From Nepenthes gracilis (Eukaryota > Streptophyta > Magnoliopsida > Caryophyllales > Nepenthaceae), in the NCBI GenBank assembly GCA_033239525.1, contig BSYO01000020.1, positions 5,705,892 through 5,769,891 on the forward strand: a stretch of DNA of 64,000 nt, read 5' to 3'. The position numbers and the translations under genes are program-made. This document shows, piece by piece, positions 1-11,365 of the stretch; positions within the stretch are counted from its first letter, which is position 1, and each line of letters opens with the position of its first letter. The notes beneath the pieces were generated by a model. That model did not search any database and was not told the origin of the DNA. It worked only from the letters and a program-made list of their open reading frames with translations.

Positions 1-3000
1 ACAACATTGTTGTAATTCATATTATATGAAATTTGGTGTTTATAAAAAGACGAACGATACCCAAAAGTCTGATATTCACGCCAAGCTCCAAAGCTAAGAA
101 AATTGGAAGGAATTGAAATGAAAAATTTATATTTGTTTTTGCTGTTAGAAGTTGTCCTCTTTTGTTATGTGCTAAAGTTATGACCTAATTCTTTGTTCTG
201 AGTTGCTACTATCATCTGATTGCCTTTGAATTTAAATTTTGATTGCTATAATTGCTGAAATATTATTACTTGTTGAAGAATTTATTAAGCTGTACTTTAT
301 ATTGACATTTTGCCGAATTTTTGATTAAAAATACGGCATGTCACATAAATTTATACTTTTGATTTTAAAAATTATATGTGAATTAGTTATGATAAAGTTG
401 AATAATATGGGAGTAATTTTTTTGAAAAAATTATCGTTTACTTGGGTTGGATAAAGGTAAACGGACCATGATTTTAATTTTATGAGATTATTATTTAAAA
501 ATTATAAAATTAATATTCTAATAAATAATATTATTTTAAAATATCTTAAGATGTATATATTCATAAAATATAATCTATAACAAAAAATACAACATTGTTG
601 TAATTCATATTATATGAAATCTGGTGTTTATAAAAAAGACGAACGATACCCATAAGTCTGATATTCACGCTAAGGCTCCAAAGCTAAGAAAATTGGAAGG
701 AATTGAAATGAAAAATTTATATTTGTTTTTGTTGCTAGAAGTTGTCCTCTTTTGTTATGTGCTAAAGTTATGACCCAATTCTTTGTTCTGAGTTGCTACT
801 ATCATCTGATTGCCTTTGAATTTAAATTTTGATTGCTTTAATTGCTGAAATATTATTACTTGTTGAAGAATTTATTAAGCTGTACTTTATATTGACATTT
901 TGTCAAATTTTTTTATTAAAAATACGGCATGTCACACATTAAATTTATACTTTTGATTTTAAAAATTATATGTGAATTAGTTATGATAAAGTTGAATAAT
1001 ATGGGAGTAATTTTTTTGTGAAAAAAATTATCGTTTACTTGGGTTGGATAAAGGTAAACGGACCATGATTTTAATTTTTATGAGTTTATTATTTAGAAAT
1101 TATAAAATTAATATTCAAATAAATAATATTATTTTGAAATATCTTAAGATGTATATATTCATAAAATATAATCTATAACAAAAAATACAACATTGTTGTA
1201 ATTCATATTATATGAAATCTGGTGTTTATAAAAAGACGAACGATACCCATAAGTCTGATATTCACGTCAAGCCCCAAAGCTAAGAAAATTGGAAGGAATT
1301 GAAATGAAAAATTTATATTTGTTTTTACTGCTAGAAGTTGTCCTCTTTTGTTATGTGCTAAAGTTATGACCTAATTCTTTGTTCTGAGTTGCTACTATCA
1401 TCTGATTGCCTTTGAATTTAAATTTTGATTGCTTTAATTGCTGAAATATTATTACTTGTTGAAGAATTTATTAAGCTGTACTTTATATTGACATTTTGCC
1501 GAATTTTTGATTAAAAATACGGCATGTCACACATTAAATTTATACTTTTGATTTTAAAAATTATATGTGAATTAGTTATGATAAAGTTGAATAATATGGG
1601 AGTAATTTTTTTGGAAAAAAATTATCGTTTACTTGGGTTGGATAAAGGTAAACGGACCATGATTTTAATTTTTATGAGATTATTATTTAAAAATTATAAA
1701 ATTAATATTCTAATAAATAATATTATTTTGAAATATCTTAAGATGTATATATTCATAAAATATAATCTATAACAAAAAATACAACATTGTTGTAATTCAT
1801 ATTATATGAAATCTGGTGTTTATAAAAAGACAAACGATACCCATAAGTCTGATATTCACACCACGCTCCAAAGCTAAGAAAATTGAAAGAAATTGAAATG
1901 AAAAATTTATATTTGTTTCTGCTGCTAGAAGTTGTCTTCTTTTGTTATGTGCTAAAGTTATGACCTAATTTTTTATTCCGAGTTGCTACTATCATCTAAT
2001 TGCCTTTGAATTTAAATTTTGGTTGTTTTAATTGCTGAAATAACATTACTTATTGAAGAATTTATTAAGCTGTACTTTATATTGACATTTTGCCGAATTT
2101 TTTATTAAAAATACGGCATGTCACACATTAAATTTATACTTTTGATTTTAAAAATTATATGTGAATTAGTTATGATAAAGTTGAATAATATGGGAGTAAT
2201 TTTTTTGGAAAAAAATTATCGTTTACTTGGGTTGGATAAAGGTAAACGGACCATGATTTTAATTTTTATGAGATTATTATTTAAAAATTATAAAATTAAT
2301 ATTCTAATAAATAATATTATTTTAAAATATCTTAAGATGTATATATTCATAAAATATAATCTATAACAAAAAATACAACATTGTTTATAATTCATATTAT
2401 ATGAAATCTGGTGTTTATAAAAAGGCGAACGATACCCATAAGTCTGATATTCACGCCAAGCTCCAAAGCTAAGAAAATTGGAAGGAATTGAAATGAAAAA
2501 TTTATATTTATTTTTGTTGCTAGAAGTTGTCCTCTTTTGTTATGTGCTAAAGTTATGACCAAATTCTTAGTTCTGAGTTGCTACTATCATCTGATTGCCT
2601 TTGAATTTAAATTTTGATTGCTTTAATTGCTGAAATAACATTACTTGTTGAAGAATTTATTAAGCTGTACTTTATATTGACATTTTGCCGAATTTTTGAT
2701 TAAAAATACGGCATGTCACACATTAAATTTATACTTTTGATTTTAAAAATTATATGTGAATTAGTTATGATAAAGTTGAATAATATGGGAGTAATTTTTT
2801 TGGAAAAAAATTATCGTTTACTTGGGTTGGATAAAGGTAAACGGACCATGATTTTAATTTTTATGAGATTATTATTTAGAAATTATAAAATTAATATTCT
2901 AATAAATAATATTATTTTAAAATATCTTAAGATGTATATATTCATAAAATATAATCTATAACAAAAAATACAACATTGTTGTAATTCATATTATATGAAA

Positions 3001-6000
3001 TCTGGTGTTTATAAAAAGACGAACGATACCCATAAGTCTGATATTCACGTCAAGCCCCAAAGCTAAGAAAATTGGAAGGAATTGAAATGAAAAATTTATA
3101 TTTGTTTTTACTGCTAGAAGTTGTCCTCTTTTGTTATGTGCTAATGTTATGACCTAATTCTTTGTTCTGAGTTGCTACTATCATCTGATTGCCTTTGAAT
3201 TTAAATTTTGATTACTTTAATTGCTGAAATATTATTACTTGTTGAAGAATTTATTAAGCTGTACTTTATATTGACATTTTGCCGAATTTTTGATTAAAAA
3301 TACGGCATGTCACACATTAAATTTATACTTTTGATTTTAAAAATTATATGTGAATTAGTTATGATAAAGTTGAATAATATGGGAGTAATTTTTTTGGAAA
3401 AAAATTATCGTTTACTTGGGTTGGATAAAGGTAAACGGACCATGATTTTAATTTTTATGAGATTATTATTTAAAAATTATAAAATTAATATTCTAATAAA
3501 TAATATTATTTTAAAATATCTTAAGATGTATATATTCATAAAATATAATCTATAACAAAAAAATACAACATTGTTGTAATTCATATTATATGAAATTTGG
3601 TGTTTATAAAAAGACGAACGATACCCAAAAGTCTGATATTCACGCTAGGCTCCAAAGCTAAGAAAATTGGAAGGAATTGAAATGAAAAATTTATATTTGT
3701 TTTTGTTGCTAGAAGTTGTCCTCTTTTGTTATGTGCTAAAGTTATGACCTAATTCTTTGTTCTGAGTTGCTACTATCATCTGATTGCCTTTGAATTTAAA
3801 TTTTGATTGCTTTAATTGCTGAAATATTATTACTTGTTGAAGAATTTATTAAGCTGTATTTTATATTGACATTTTGTCAAATTTTTTATTAAAAATACGG
3901 CATGTCACACATTAAATTTATACTTTTGATTTTAAAAATTATATGTGAATTAGTTATGATAAAGTTGAATAATATGGGAGTAATTTTTTTGGAAAAAAAT
4001 TATCGTTTACTTGGGTTGGATAAAGGTAAATGGACCATGATTTTAATTTTTATGAGATTATTATTTAAAAATTATAAAATTAATATTCTAATAAATAATA
4101 TTATTTTAAAATATCTTAAGATGTATATATTCATAAAATATAATCTATAACAAAAAATACAACATTGTTGTAATTCATATTATATGAAATTTGGTGTTTA
4201 TAAAAAGACGAACGATACCCAAAAGTCTGATATTCACGCCAAGCTCCAAAGCTAAGAAAATTGGAAGGAATTGAAATGAAAAATTTATATTTGTTTTTGC
4301 TGTTAGAAGTTGTCCTCTTTTGTTATGTGCTAAAGTTATGACCTAATTCTTTGTTCTGAGTTGCTACTATCATCTGATTGCCTTTGAATTTAAATTTTGA
4401 TTGCTATAATTGCTGAAATATTATTACTTGTTGAAGAATTTATTAAGCTGTACTTTATATTGACATTTTGCCGAATTTTTGATTAAAAATACGGCATGTC
4501 ACACATTAAATTTATACTTTTGATTTTAAAAATTATATGTGAATTAGTTATGATAAAGTTGAATAATATGGGAGTAATTTTTTTGGAAAAAAATTATCGT
4601 TTACTTGGGTTGGATAAAGGTAAATGGACCATGATTTTAATTTTTATGAGATTATTATTTAAAAATTATAAAATTAATATTCTAATAAATAATATTATTT
4701 TAAAATATCTTAAGATGTATATATTCATAAAATATAATCTATAACAAAAAATACAACATTGTTGTAATTCATATTATATGAAATTTGGTGTTTATAAAAA
4801 GACGAACGATACCCATAAGTCTGATATTCACGCCAAGCTCCAAAGCTAAGAAAATTGGAAGGAATTGAAATGAAAAATTTATATTTGTTTTTGTTGTTAG
4901 AAGTTGTCCTCTTTTGTTATGTGCTAAAGTTATGACCTAATTCTTTGTTCTGAGTTGCTACTATCATCTGATTGCCTTTGAATTTAAATTTTGATTGCTT
5001 TAATTGCTGAAATATTATTACTTGTTGAAGAATTTATTAAGCTGTACTTTATATTGACATTTTGCCGAATTTTTGATTAAAAATACGGCATGTCACACAT
5101 TAAATTTATACTTTTGATTTTAAAAATTATATGTGAATTAGTTATGATAAAGTTGAATAATATGGGAGTAATTTTTTGGAAAAAATTATCGTTCACTTAG
5201 GTTGGATAAAGGTAAATGGACCATGATTTTAATTTTTGTGAGATTATTATTTAAAAATTATAAAATTAATATTCTAATAAATAATATTATTTTGAAATAT
5301 CTTAAGATGTATATATTCATAAAATATAATCTATAACAAAAAATACAACATTGTTGTAATTCATATTATATGAAATTTGGTGTTTATAAAAAGACAAACG
5401 ATACCCAAAAGTCTGATATTCACGCCAAGCTCCAAAGCTAAGAAAATTGAAAGAAATTGAAATGAAAAATTTATATTTGTTTTTGCTGTTAGAAGTTGTC
5501 CTCTTTTGTTATGTGCTAAAGTTATGACCTAATTCTTTGTTCTGAGTTGCTACTATCATCTAATTGCCTTTGAATTTAAATTTTGATTGTTTTAATTGCT
5601 GAAATATTATTACTTGTTGAAGAATTTATTAAGCTGTACTTTATATTGACATTTTGCGAATTTTTGATTAAAAATACGGCATGTCACACATTAAATTTAT
5701 ACTTTTGATTTTAAAATTATATGTGAATTAGTTATGATAAAGTTGAATAATATGGGAGTAATTTTTGGAAAAAATTATCGTTCACTTGGGTTGGATAAAG
5801 GTAAACGGACCATGATTTTAATTTTTATGAGATTATTATTTAAAAATTATAAAATTAATATTCTAATAAATAATATTATTTTGAAATATCTTAAGATGTA
5901 TATATTCATAAAATATAATCTATAACAAAAAATACAACATTGTTGTAATTCATATTATATGTAATCTGGTGTTATAAAAAGACGAACGATACTCATAAGT

Positions 6001-6835
6001 CTGATATTCACGCTAGGCTCCAAAGCTAAGAAAATTGGAAGGAATTGAAATGAAAAATTTATATTTGTTTTTGTTGCTAGAAGTTGTCCTCTTTTGTTAT
6101 GTGCTAAAGTTATGACATAATTCTTTGTTCTGAGTTGCTATTATCATCTGATTGCCATTGAATTTAAATTTTGGTTGCTTTAATTGCTGAAATATTATTA
6201 CTTGTTGAAGGATTTATTAAGTTGTACTTTATATTGACATTTTGCCGAATTTTTTATTAAAAATACGGCATGTTACACATTAAATTTATACTTTTGATTT
6301 TAAAAATTATATGTGAATTAGTTATGATAAAGTTGAATAATATGGGAGTAATTTTTTTGGAAAAAAATTATCGTTTACTTGGGTTGGATAAAGGTAAACG
6401 GACCATGATTTTAATTTTTATGAGATTATTATTTTAAAATTATAAAATTAATATTCTAATAAATAATATTATTTTAAAATATCTTAAGATGTATATATTC
6501 ATAAAATATAATCTATAACAAAAAATACAACATTATTGTAATTCATATTATATGAAATCTGGTGTTTATAAAAAGACGAACGATACCCATAAGTCTGATA
6601 TTCACGCCAAGCTCCAAAGCTAGGAAAATTGGAAGGAATTGAAATGAAAAATTTATATTTGTTTTTGCTGTTAGAAGTTGTCCTCTTTTGTTATGTGCTA
6701 AAGTTATGACCTAATTCTTTGTTCTGAGTTGCTACTATCATCTGATTGCCTTTGAATTTAAATTTTGATTGTTTTAATTGCTGAAATATTATTACTTGTT
6801 GAAGAATTTATTAAGCTGTACTTTATATTAACATT
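1..6835. repeat. AT-rich satellite array, ~594-bp monomer
   Basis: The monomer begins with a short palindromic motif (ACAACATTGTTGT). Unit starts are at 1, 589, 1187, 1781, 2375, 2970, 3565, 4159, 4753, 5345, 5934 and 6527, so spacings are 588-598 bp. Eleven units are complete; the twelfth stops after about 309 bp at 6835, where unrelated sequence begins. The left end is cut by the window edge. Units are nearly identical, differing by scattered substitutions and 1-7 bp indels. Each unit holds a 7-bp inverted repeat (CGTTTAC ... GTAAACG) and a second one around TTCATATTATATGAA. An 82-codon reading frame recurs in many units but is broken by indels in others, so it is not treated as a gene. The monomer is much longer than the usual 160-180 bp plant centromeric unit. 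I do not recognise the family. Confidence 0.95.
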
Positions 6836-7975
6836 TTTTTGGCTATGCAAAATTTACCAACCCACCCATAGTTTGTGAACCTTGTGCATTGGATGCTTTT
6901 TTCCTTTGGAACATTCCCAAAGTTAAAAGTGGGACAACCATTTCAAGTGGAAGTAGATAGCTTTATAAATTCCAAGTATCATAAATAAGGAATTCTTTCT
7001 TTTATTTTTAAAGTTCATAAGCTAACAATGTCTGATGTCTTTCTGTTGTGACAAGTATGTAATTAATCAATCACAATGATGACAAATGACTTCTATTAAG
7101 TAATTTTTTTGTCTATTTTGTTCTGGTTCTGATTTCAAGACTGCAAAAGGATGTGATCTGCATAGAAAATGGGAAAGAGCAAAAGAAAAATAATAACAGT
7201 GATTAATTTGGAGTTGAGTAACGTGAAAATTTGTTTCAGGTTTTAGAGGGAGGGGAGAAGGAATGAGAAATAAGTGCTACAGATTTTTTTATTTTTTTGG
7301 GGTGGGGTTAATAGGGTGAAAAGGAAAAGGAAGTTTGGTTATTCTTGCGAGAGTAATAATTATCTTTTTTTTTTTTTTTCTTGGAACTATGGACAATTAT
7401 TATTTGCTATTATCCTATTGTCTGTGTGAGTTTGTCTGTTTGCGCCTGTTCAGATTTATCCTTGTTTGTGTCCTTTGGAGTTCATCTCACTGTCATTTGT
7501 TTGTTGGTGCAAGGGATTTGTTCCCTGCAAATTTAAGGTGTGCTTGCTAGACATTCCTGACCCGTGGGATGAATTTACATTCACTAATAAAAGAAATATA
7601 TTCAATGTGCTAAGAAGTGGTTCTAGGATAAATAATCTGGTTTTGGGTAGATCACTTTAGGCGTACTGTGATTGTAAACATAATAATGCTCATGTTAACT
7701 GGGATTGGAGGAGCCTTTCTGTCCGCCGTTAGCTCCTTTCCCTCAGAAGGATCAGAACTTATATCTCCTCACTCCAAGGCCTAGCATGGTGAATTGTATC
7801 TACACTTCACTTTTCCTGTTCATCCAAGTTTTGTTATATTTGGTGTTTGTTTGGGTACTGAAGAATTGCTTGTGATGTCGATTGTTTGTGCTGTAGTAGC
7901 ATCAAGTTCGATTCGTTGTTATGCAAGTTTAGTTATCTCTTTGAAATTAATTGATTGTTTTACTTACAATTGCAG
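6836..7975. other. Unassigned sequence upstream of the first recognised exon
   Basis: This 1.1-kb stretch lies between the satellite and the first exon of the NOL10-like gene. It is AT-rich with T-tracts (for example near 7362-7380). No segment matching the upstream WD40 part of NOL10 could be read on the + strand. It ends in a splice acceptor (TTGCAG at 7970-7975). It is therefore probably intron. Open frames here are short and unconvincing. Confidence 0.5.
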
Positions 7976-8146
7976 GGGGAAGGACTTACCAGCATTGAAC
8001 CATCAGCAGGGGCATTAAACGATATTTGTGTCTTCCGTGAAAGTGGACTGATGATGCTGGCTTTGGACTGCAGCCTGATATCCCCATACTTCATACCTGC
8101 TCTTGGACTTGCTCCCAAGTGGTGCTCATATTTGAAAAACTTAATT
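7976..8146 (+). CDS. EDA7: NOL10-like exon a (57 codons)
   Basis: Acceptor TTGCAG just before 7976; donor GTGAGA at 8147. Phase 0 at both ends. Encodes GEGLTSIEPSAG, then NDICVF, SGLMMLALDC and PYFIPALGLAPKWCSYLKNL. This is the hinge between the last WD40 blade and the NUC153/NOL10 C-terminal region. The family usually has a proline in the GPAPKW motif; here it is leucine. No upstream exon could be found in the window, although the reading begins inside the conserved TGEG(M/L)TSIEP block. Confidence 0.88.
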
Positions 8147-8265
8147 GTGAGATTTTTTTAAGATTAAATTGAACTTATTGATGTGATTAGTAGATTGATC
8201 TTTTTAATTGATTTGGATCTGGAGAATGTTGATTGAGTTGTACTCCTTTGTTTCCTATTATTTAG

Positions 8266-8424
8266 GAAGAATTGGAAGACAGCGGACAGACTACTATATA
8301 TGATGATTATAAGTTCTAGAGCAAAGAAGAACTCAAGAGGCTGAATTTGTCAATTTTGATTGGCACCAATCTTCTAAGAGCCTATATGCATGGTTACTTT
8401 ATTGACTACCGATTATACAAACGG
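8266..8424 (+). CDS. EDA7: NOL10-like exon b (53 codons), contains a premature TAG
   Basis: Acceptor TTTAG before 8266 and donor GTGATG at 8425; phase 0 on both sides. Encodes EELEDSGQTTIYDDYKF, then a stop at 8317-8319, then SKEELKRLNLSILIGTNLLRAYMHG and FIDYRLYKR (motifs given in parts). The stop falls where relatives have a leucine. The frame is intact on both sides, so the change is a point substitution rather than an indel. Translation would end well before the conserved C terminus. The 119-bp intron 8147-8265 before it is an ordinary short intron. Confidence 0.88.
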
Positions 8425-9253
8425 GTGATGCTTCAATTTTATTTTCGTGAATTGAATTCTTGGATTGGATGTCAATAGATAAATATCTGTTGTGACGAGA
8501 AAATATTTCCTAATTCTTGGAGGCTGTATTTGTTCGCTCTTGTTGGGGGCAGCTGTATGGTGTTGGTTTCTATTGCTGCAATAAAGCTGAGCCAAGCACT
8601 TGTAGGTTCATGCTGGCCTCTGTACATTGTCAATCTCCAGCCCTAACAAGCTTTAGAGATCAGTGTTCAAATTCGGCCAATGCTGAAAGCTGAAGCCTCC
8701 GGTGATTGAGCTTTTGTTTAAATATTGAACAAACCAAGCTTTTAATTAAGCATGCCCATATTAAGTTCAAAATGTATAATAAGCAATCTTTTATCAAGCT
8801 TGTATATAAACAAGCACAAATAAACCAGCTATTAACAAGCATATGCAAGCATAATAATATGAATACAAAAGCTTTTGGATGAATGTTTAATGAACAGATA
8901 CATGACAGCAAACGAGTACAAAATTGCTGTTTAGGAACTTAAATGAGTCAACCTTGACTAAGTTTGAGCTTTATTAAGCTCATGAACTTATTTGATTTAT
9001 CAGCAAATGAGCTTTGCTAAAGCCTGTTCTCAAGTAACTTGAATAGCTTAGTTCTTTATAGCCCTACTGGTTCTTACACTTTTGGTTGAACACGCTTTTA
9101 CTTCTTTGTCTAAAATTAGTATATGTGATTCAAAGGCATGGATTAGCCAAGGAGACGGGAAAATATGGTGTTGGCTTTATATGAATAATGTCTTTGATTG
9201 TCATTATTTTTTGAGAAAATTAGTGTCTAAGATTCTAGAGAAGCCTTTGAGGC
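8425..9253. other. Intron sequence before the TRIM insertion
   Basis: First part of the 20.6-kb intron. About 8700-9060 has several short copies of AAGCTT/GAGCTT/AAGCTC-type motifs in both orientations, which looks like an old degenerate repeat. No coding exon, RNA gene or recognisable element ends were found. Confidence 0.5.
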
Positions 9254-9421
9254 TGTGAGGTCTCATATCGAATGAGTAGGGGAACGAAGCGTGTTTTATA
9301 AAGGCGTGGATACCCCTCCCTTGTGGACGCGTTTTGGGGCCGTGGGCTTGTCAAGAACAAATCCGTGCGGGTATGGCCCAAAGCGGATAATATCCACAAG
9401 CGAGTGCCTGAGGACGTTACA
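9254..9421 (+). repeat. TRIM left LTR
   Basis: Direct-repeat partner of 9488-9656. It carries a TATA-like TTTATAAAGG at about 9296-9305, consistent with a small pol II promoter. Confidence 0.8.
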
Positions 9422-9487
9422 GATAGTATCAGAGCCTATAACCGGTTCGGTGTGCCAGCATTGACGCTGGCCCCCAAGGGAGTGGAT

Positions 9488-9656
9488 TGTGAGGTCCCAT
9501 ATCAGATGGGGAGGGGAACGAAGCGTACTCTATAAAGGCGTGGATATCTCTCCCTTGTGGACGAGTTTTGGGGGTCATGGGCCTGCCAAGAACAAATTCG
9601 TGCGGGTTAGACCCAAAGTAGACAATATCTACAAGCGGATGCCTGGGAACGTTATA
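9488..9656 (+). repeat. TRIM right LTR
   Basis: Direct-repeat partner of 9254-9421, with substitutions. The shared core includes GGGGAACGAAGCGT and TATAAAGGCGTGGATA. Confidence 0.8.
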
Positions 9657-9758
9657 GAGGTTAAGTCCTGGAATACTTCATTTTCTACTATGGCTTGCTT
9701 GTCATACTGCTTAACGTTGCCCATTATTTAAAACTTCTAAATCGAACTCTGTGTGTTT

Positions 9759-10870
9759 TGAAAAAGCACTTTTTGTGCTAACGAGATACACTCAAGTTTC
9801 GACCCCGATAAATATAGCGGAAGCAGTCTATAATAATAAATATCCAATACACGTAAAGGATATTTAGTACTAGATACCAATGACACCAACAATCATGCAC
9901 AACAATAAAATACGTAAGTAGTAATATAAAGACACGATTTTTTGTGAGGAAGGGAAAACTCGATACCCACAGTAATCGAGAAAAATCTTCCGGGCTTTAA
10001 TGACCAGGGAAGCAATGCACTATAAAAATCAACTTACAGACAGAGTGGTAATGACACGCTAACCTAGCCGACTTACTCCCGTCTCGTGATCCCTACCAAG
10101 GAACCCCTTGGAATTGCCCGCGGCAACGGAACCGACACCTTTCAGTCTTCACGTCAATCTTTTCTCTTTCGCCACTTGAATTGCCGAACAAGATCGGATC
10201 TCCTTCTTCACAAACCAATGTCTCCAACGAAGGTAGAAGGCAGTATTTCAATGGTTAAAGTAAGGTGACGAGAAAACTTATTTGAACGTAAAGATCAATC
10301 TTGTAACTTTAGGTTTTCTTAAGAGGAGCAATATCAATGGAGCATAAGGAACTTTCTTCTCAAAAGAGGTACAGCAATAAACTCTCCAGAGTCTTTTTTT
10401 TTCACTTGTTAGGGTTCTCAAACTATAAGCTGGGTATTTATATAGGGCTTAAAAAAATATCATTTAAAAACTTGCCCGTTGCACCGGCGCTCGAGCGCAG
10501 CTCCAGCGCGCGGCAGGCGCACAGAGGGTTTCCAGATAAACCCTACGTGGGCTCGAGCGCGGGGAGGCGTACAGCGAACGGGCACCATTATGAATTTTGG
10601 GCTCGAACGGGTATCGAGCACACGGCGAGCGGGGTACATTCTGGATTTTGGGCTCGAGTGGGTATCAAGCACCAGGCGAGCGGGGTACATTCTCGATTTT
10701 AGGCTCGAGCGGGGATCGAGCTCCAAGAGGGCGCGGAGGCTTCGGATGAGCTCGAGCGACTGGAGGACGGAACGGACAGAATGGACTGTAACCCGACAAC
10801 CCATAACCTAACATCGATACAATAATAAATATGGTCACGAGATATGCTAATTTGACAAATGTCTCTAACA
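9759..10870 (-). repeat. SIRE 3' LTR (1,112 bp)
   Basis: Reads TG...CA on either strand and matches 27537-28628. A TATA-like TATAAATA on the minus strand is at 10435-10442. It contains three tandem 51-bp units (10573-10725). On the inner side, 10871-10899 gives a purine-rich tract on the minus strand (CCAAAGAGAGAGAT) just before the LTR, as expected of a polypurine primer. Confidence 0.88.
10573..10725. repeat. Three 51-bp tandem repeats in the SIRE LTR
   Basis: Units start at 10573, 10624 and 10675. The core holds GGGTACATTCTGGATTTT followed by GCTCGAGYGGGTATCGAGC, an inverted repeat (GCTCGA ... TCGAGC). The same array is in the other LTR at 28331-28483, so it predates this insertion. It is far more GC-rich than the rest of the LTR. 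Confidence 0.8.
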
Positions 10871-11365
10871 ATCTCTCTCTTTGGCAATTCCGTGATAAAA
10901 TCCAGAAAGTAAATAAATATAAGTAAATCACGGGTTCAGACACCACCGAAATAGAACCCGTGTACATAAAAATCTACACCTAGTGAGAAATAAGAGATAC
11001 AACAAAAATGTAAAAAAAACTACACTAGAACTGCGGTGTCGATGTAGTGATGGCTGCGTCAGTATAACAAAGTTACCTGGTCAAGCAAGGTTAGTACCAA
11101 TAAGACAAAAATACAGGCACTAATAGGAACAGCATGCAATAATAGGAACAATACAAAGATACCGACAATACGCAAGTTTAACATAAAAAGCAAGTCAAAT
11201 GATACCATAAATAGCTAATCAACAGATAACATAAATGATAACATAAAGATCACGTCTCCCCCTAATAGGCATCTCCCTCTAACAGAAATAATTACATCAC
11301 GCCTAAGCTCCCCCTACCAGCATGCAACAAAATAAACCTAGATCTCCCCCTTTTTGTCACGAAGA
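10871..11365 (-). other. SIRE 3' untranslated region with repeated polypurine tracts
   Basis: On the minus strand, runs such as AAAAAGGGGGAGAT (11341-11354), GGTAGGGGGAGC, AGAGGGAGAT and TTAGGGGGAGAC occur between the extra ORF and the LTR-adjacent tract. Multiple GGGGGAG tracts are a recognised trait of SIRE-like elements. No coding signal in this part. Confidence 0.6.

Larger units (their letters stand above)
9254..9656 (+). mobile_element. TRIM (terminal-repeat retrotransposon in miniature), complete
   Basis: Two ~168-bp direct repeats (9254-9421 and 9488-9656) begin TGTGAGGTC and end GTTACA/GTTATA. They flank a 66-bp middle. Directly after the left repeat is a primer-binding site of the initiator-Met type (AGTATCAGAGCC, from about 9424). 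Just before the right repeat is a purine-rich tract (CCAAGGGAGTGGAT). Flanks are GAGGC (9249-9253) and GAGGT (9657-9661), a near-perfect 5-bp target duplication. No coding capacity. The layout LTR-PBS-PPT-LTR in about 400 bp is diagnostic for a TRIM. The sequence resembles a TRIM family common in many dicots; that is from memory and not searched. Confidence 0.85.

Noticed and set aside
1524..5925. Repeated 82-codon reading frames in the satellite
   Set aside because: They recur only because the monomer recurs. Several units break the frame by indels (units starting at 1, 589, 4753 and 5345), and codon positions show no bias, so they are not genes.
7335..8018. Overlapping frames of 64-74 codons upstream of exon a
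   Set aside because: No motif, low complexity, and in a region that behaves as intron; only the part from 7976 matches a known family.
9424..9440. tRNA-like sequence (TATCAGAGCC)
   Set aside because: It is a primer-binding site complementary to a tRNA end, not a tRNA gene; the same holds at 15657, 27522 and 35734.
10460..10967. Arg/Ser-rich frames of up to 121 codons on both strands
   Set aside because: They lie in the SIRE LTR and are produced by its 51-bp GC-rich repeats.
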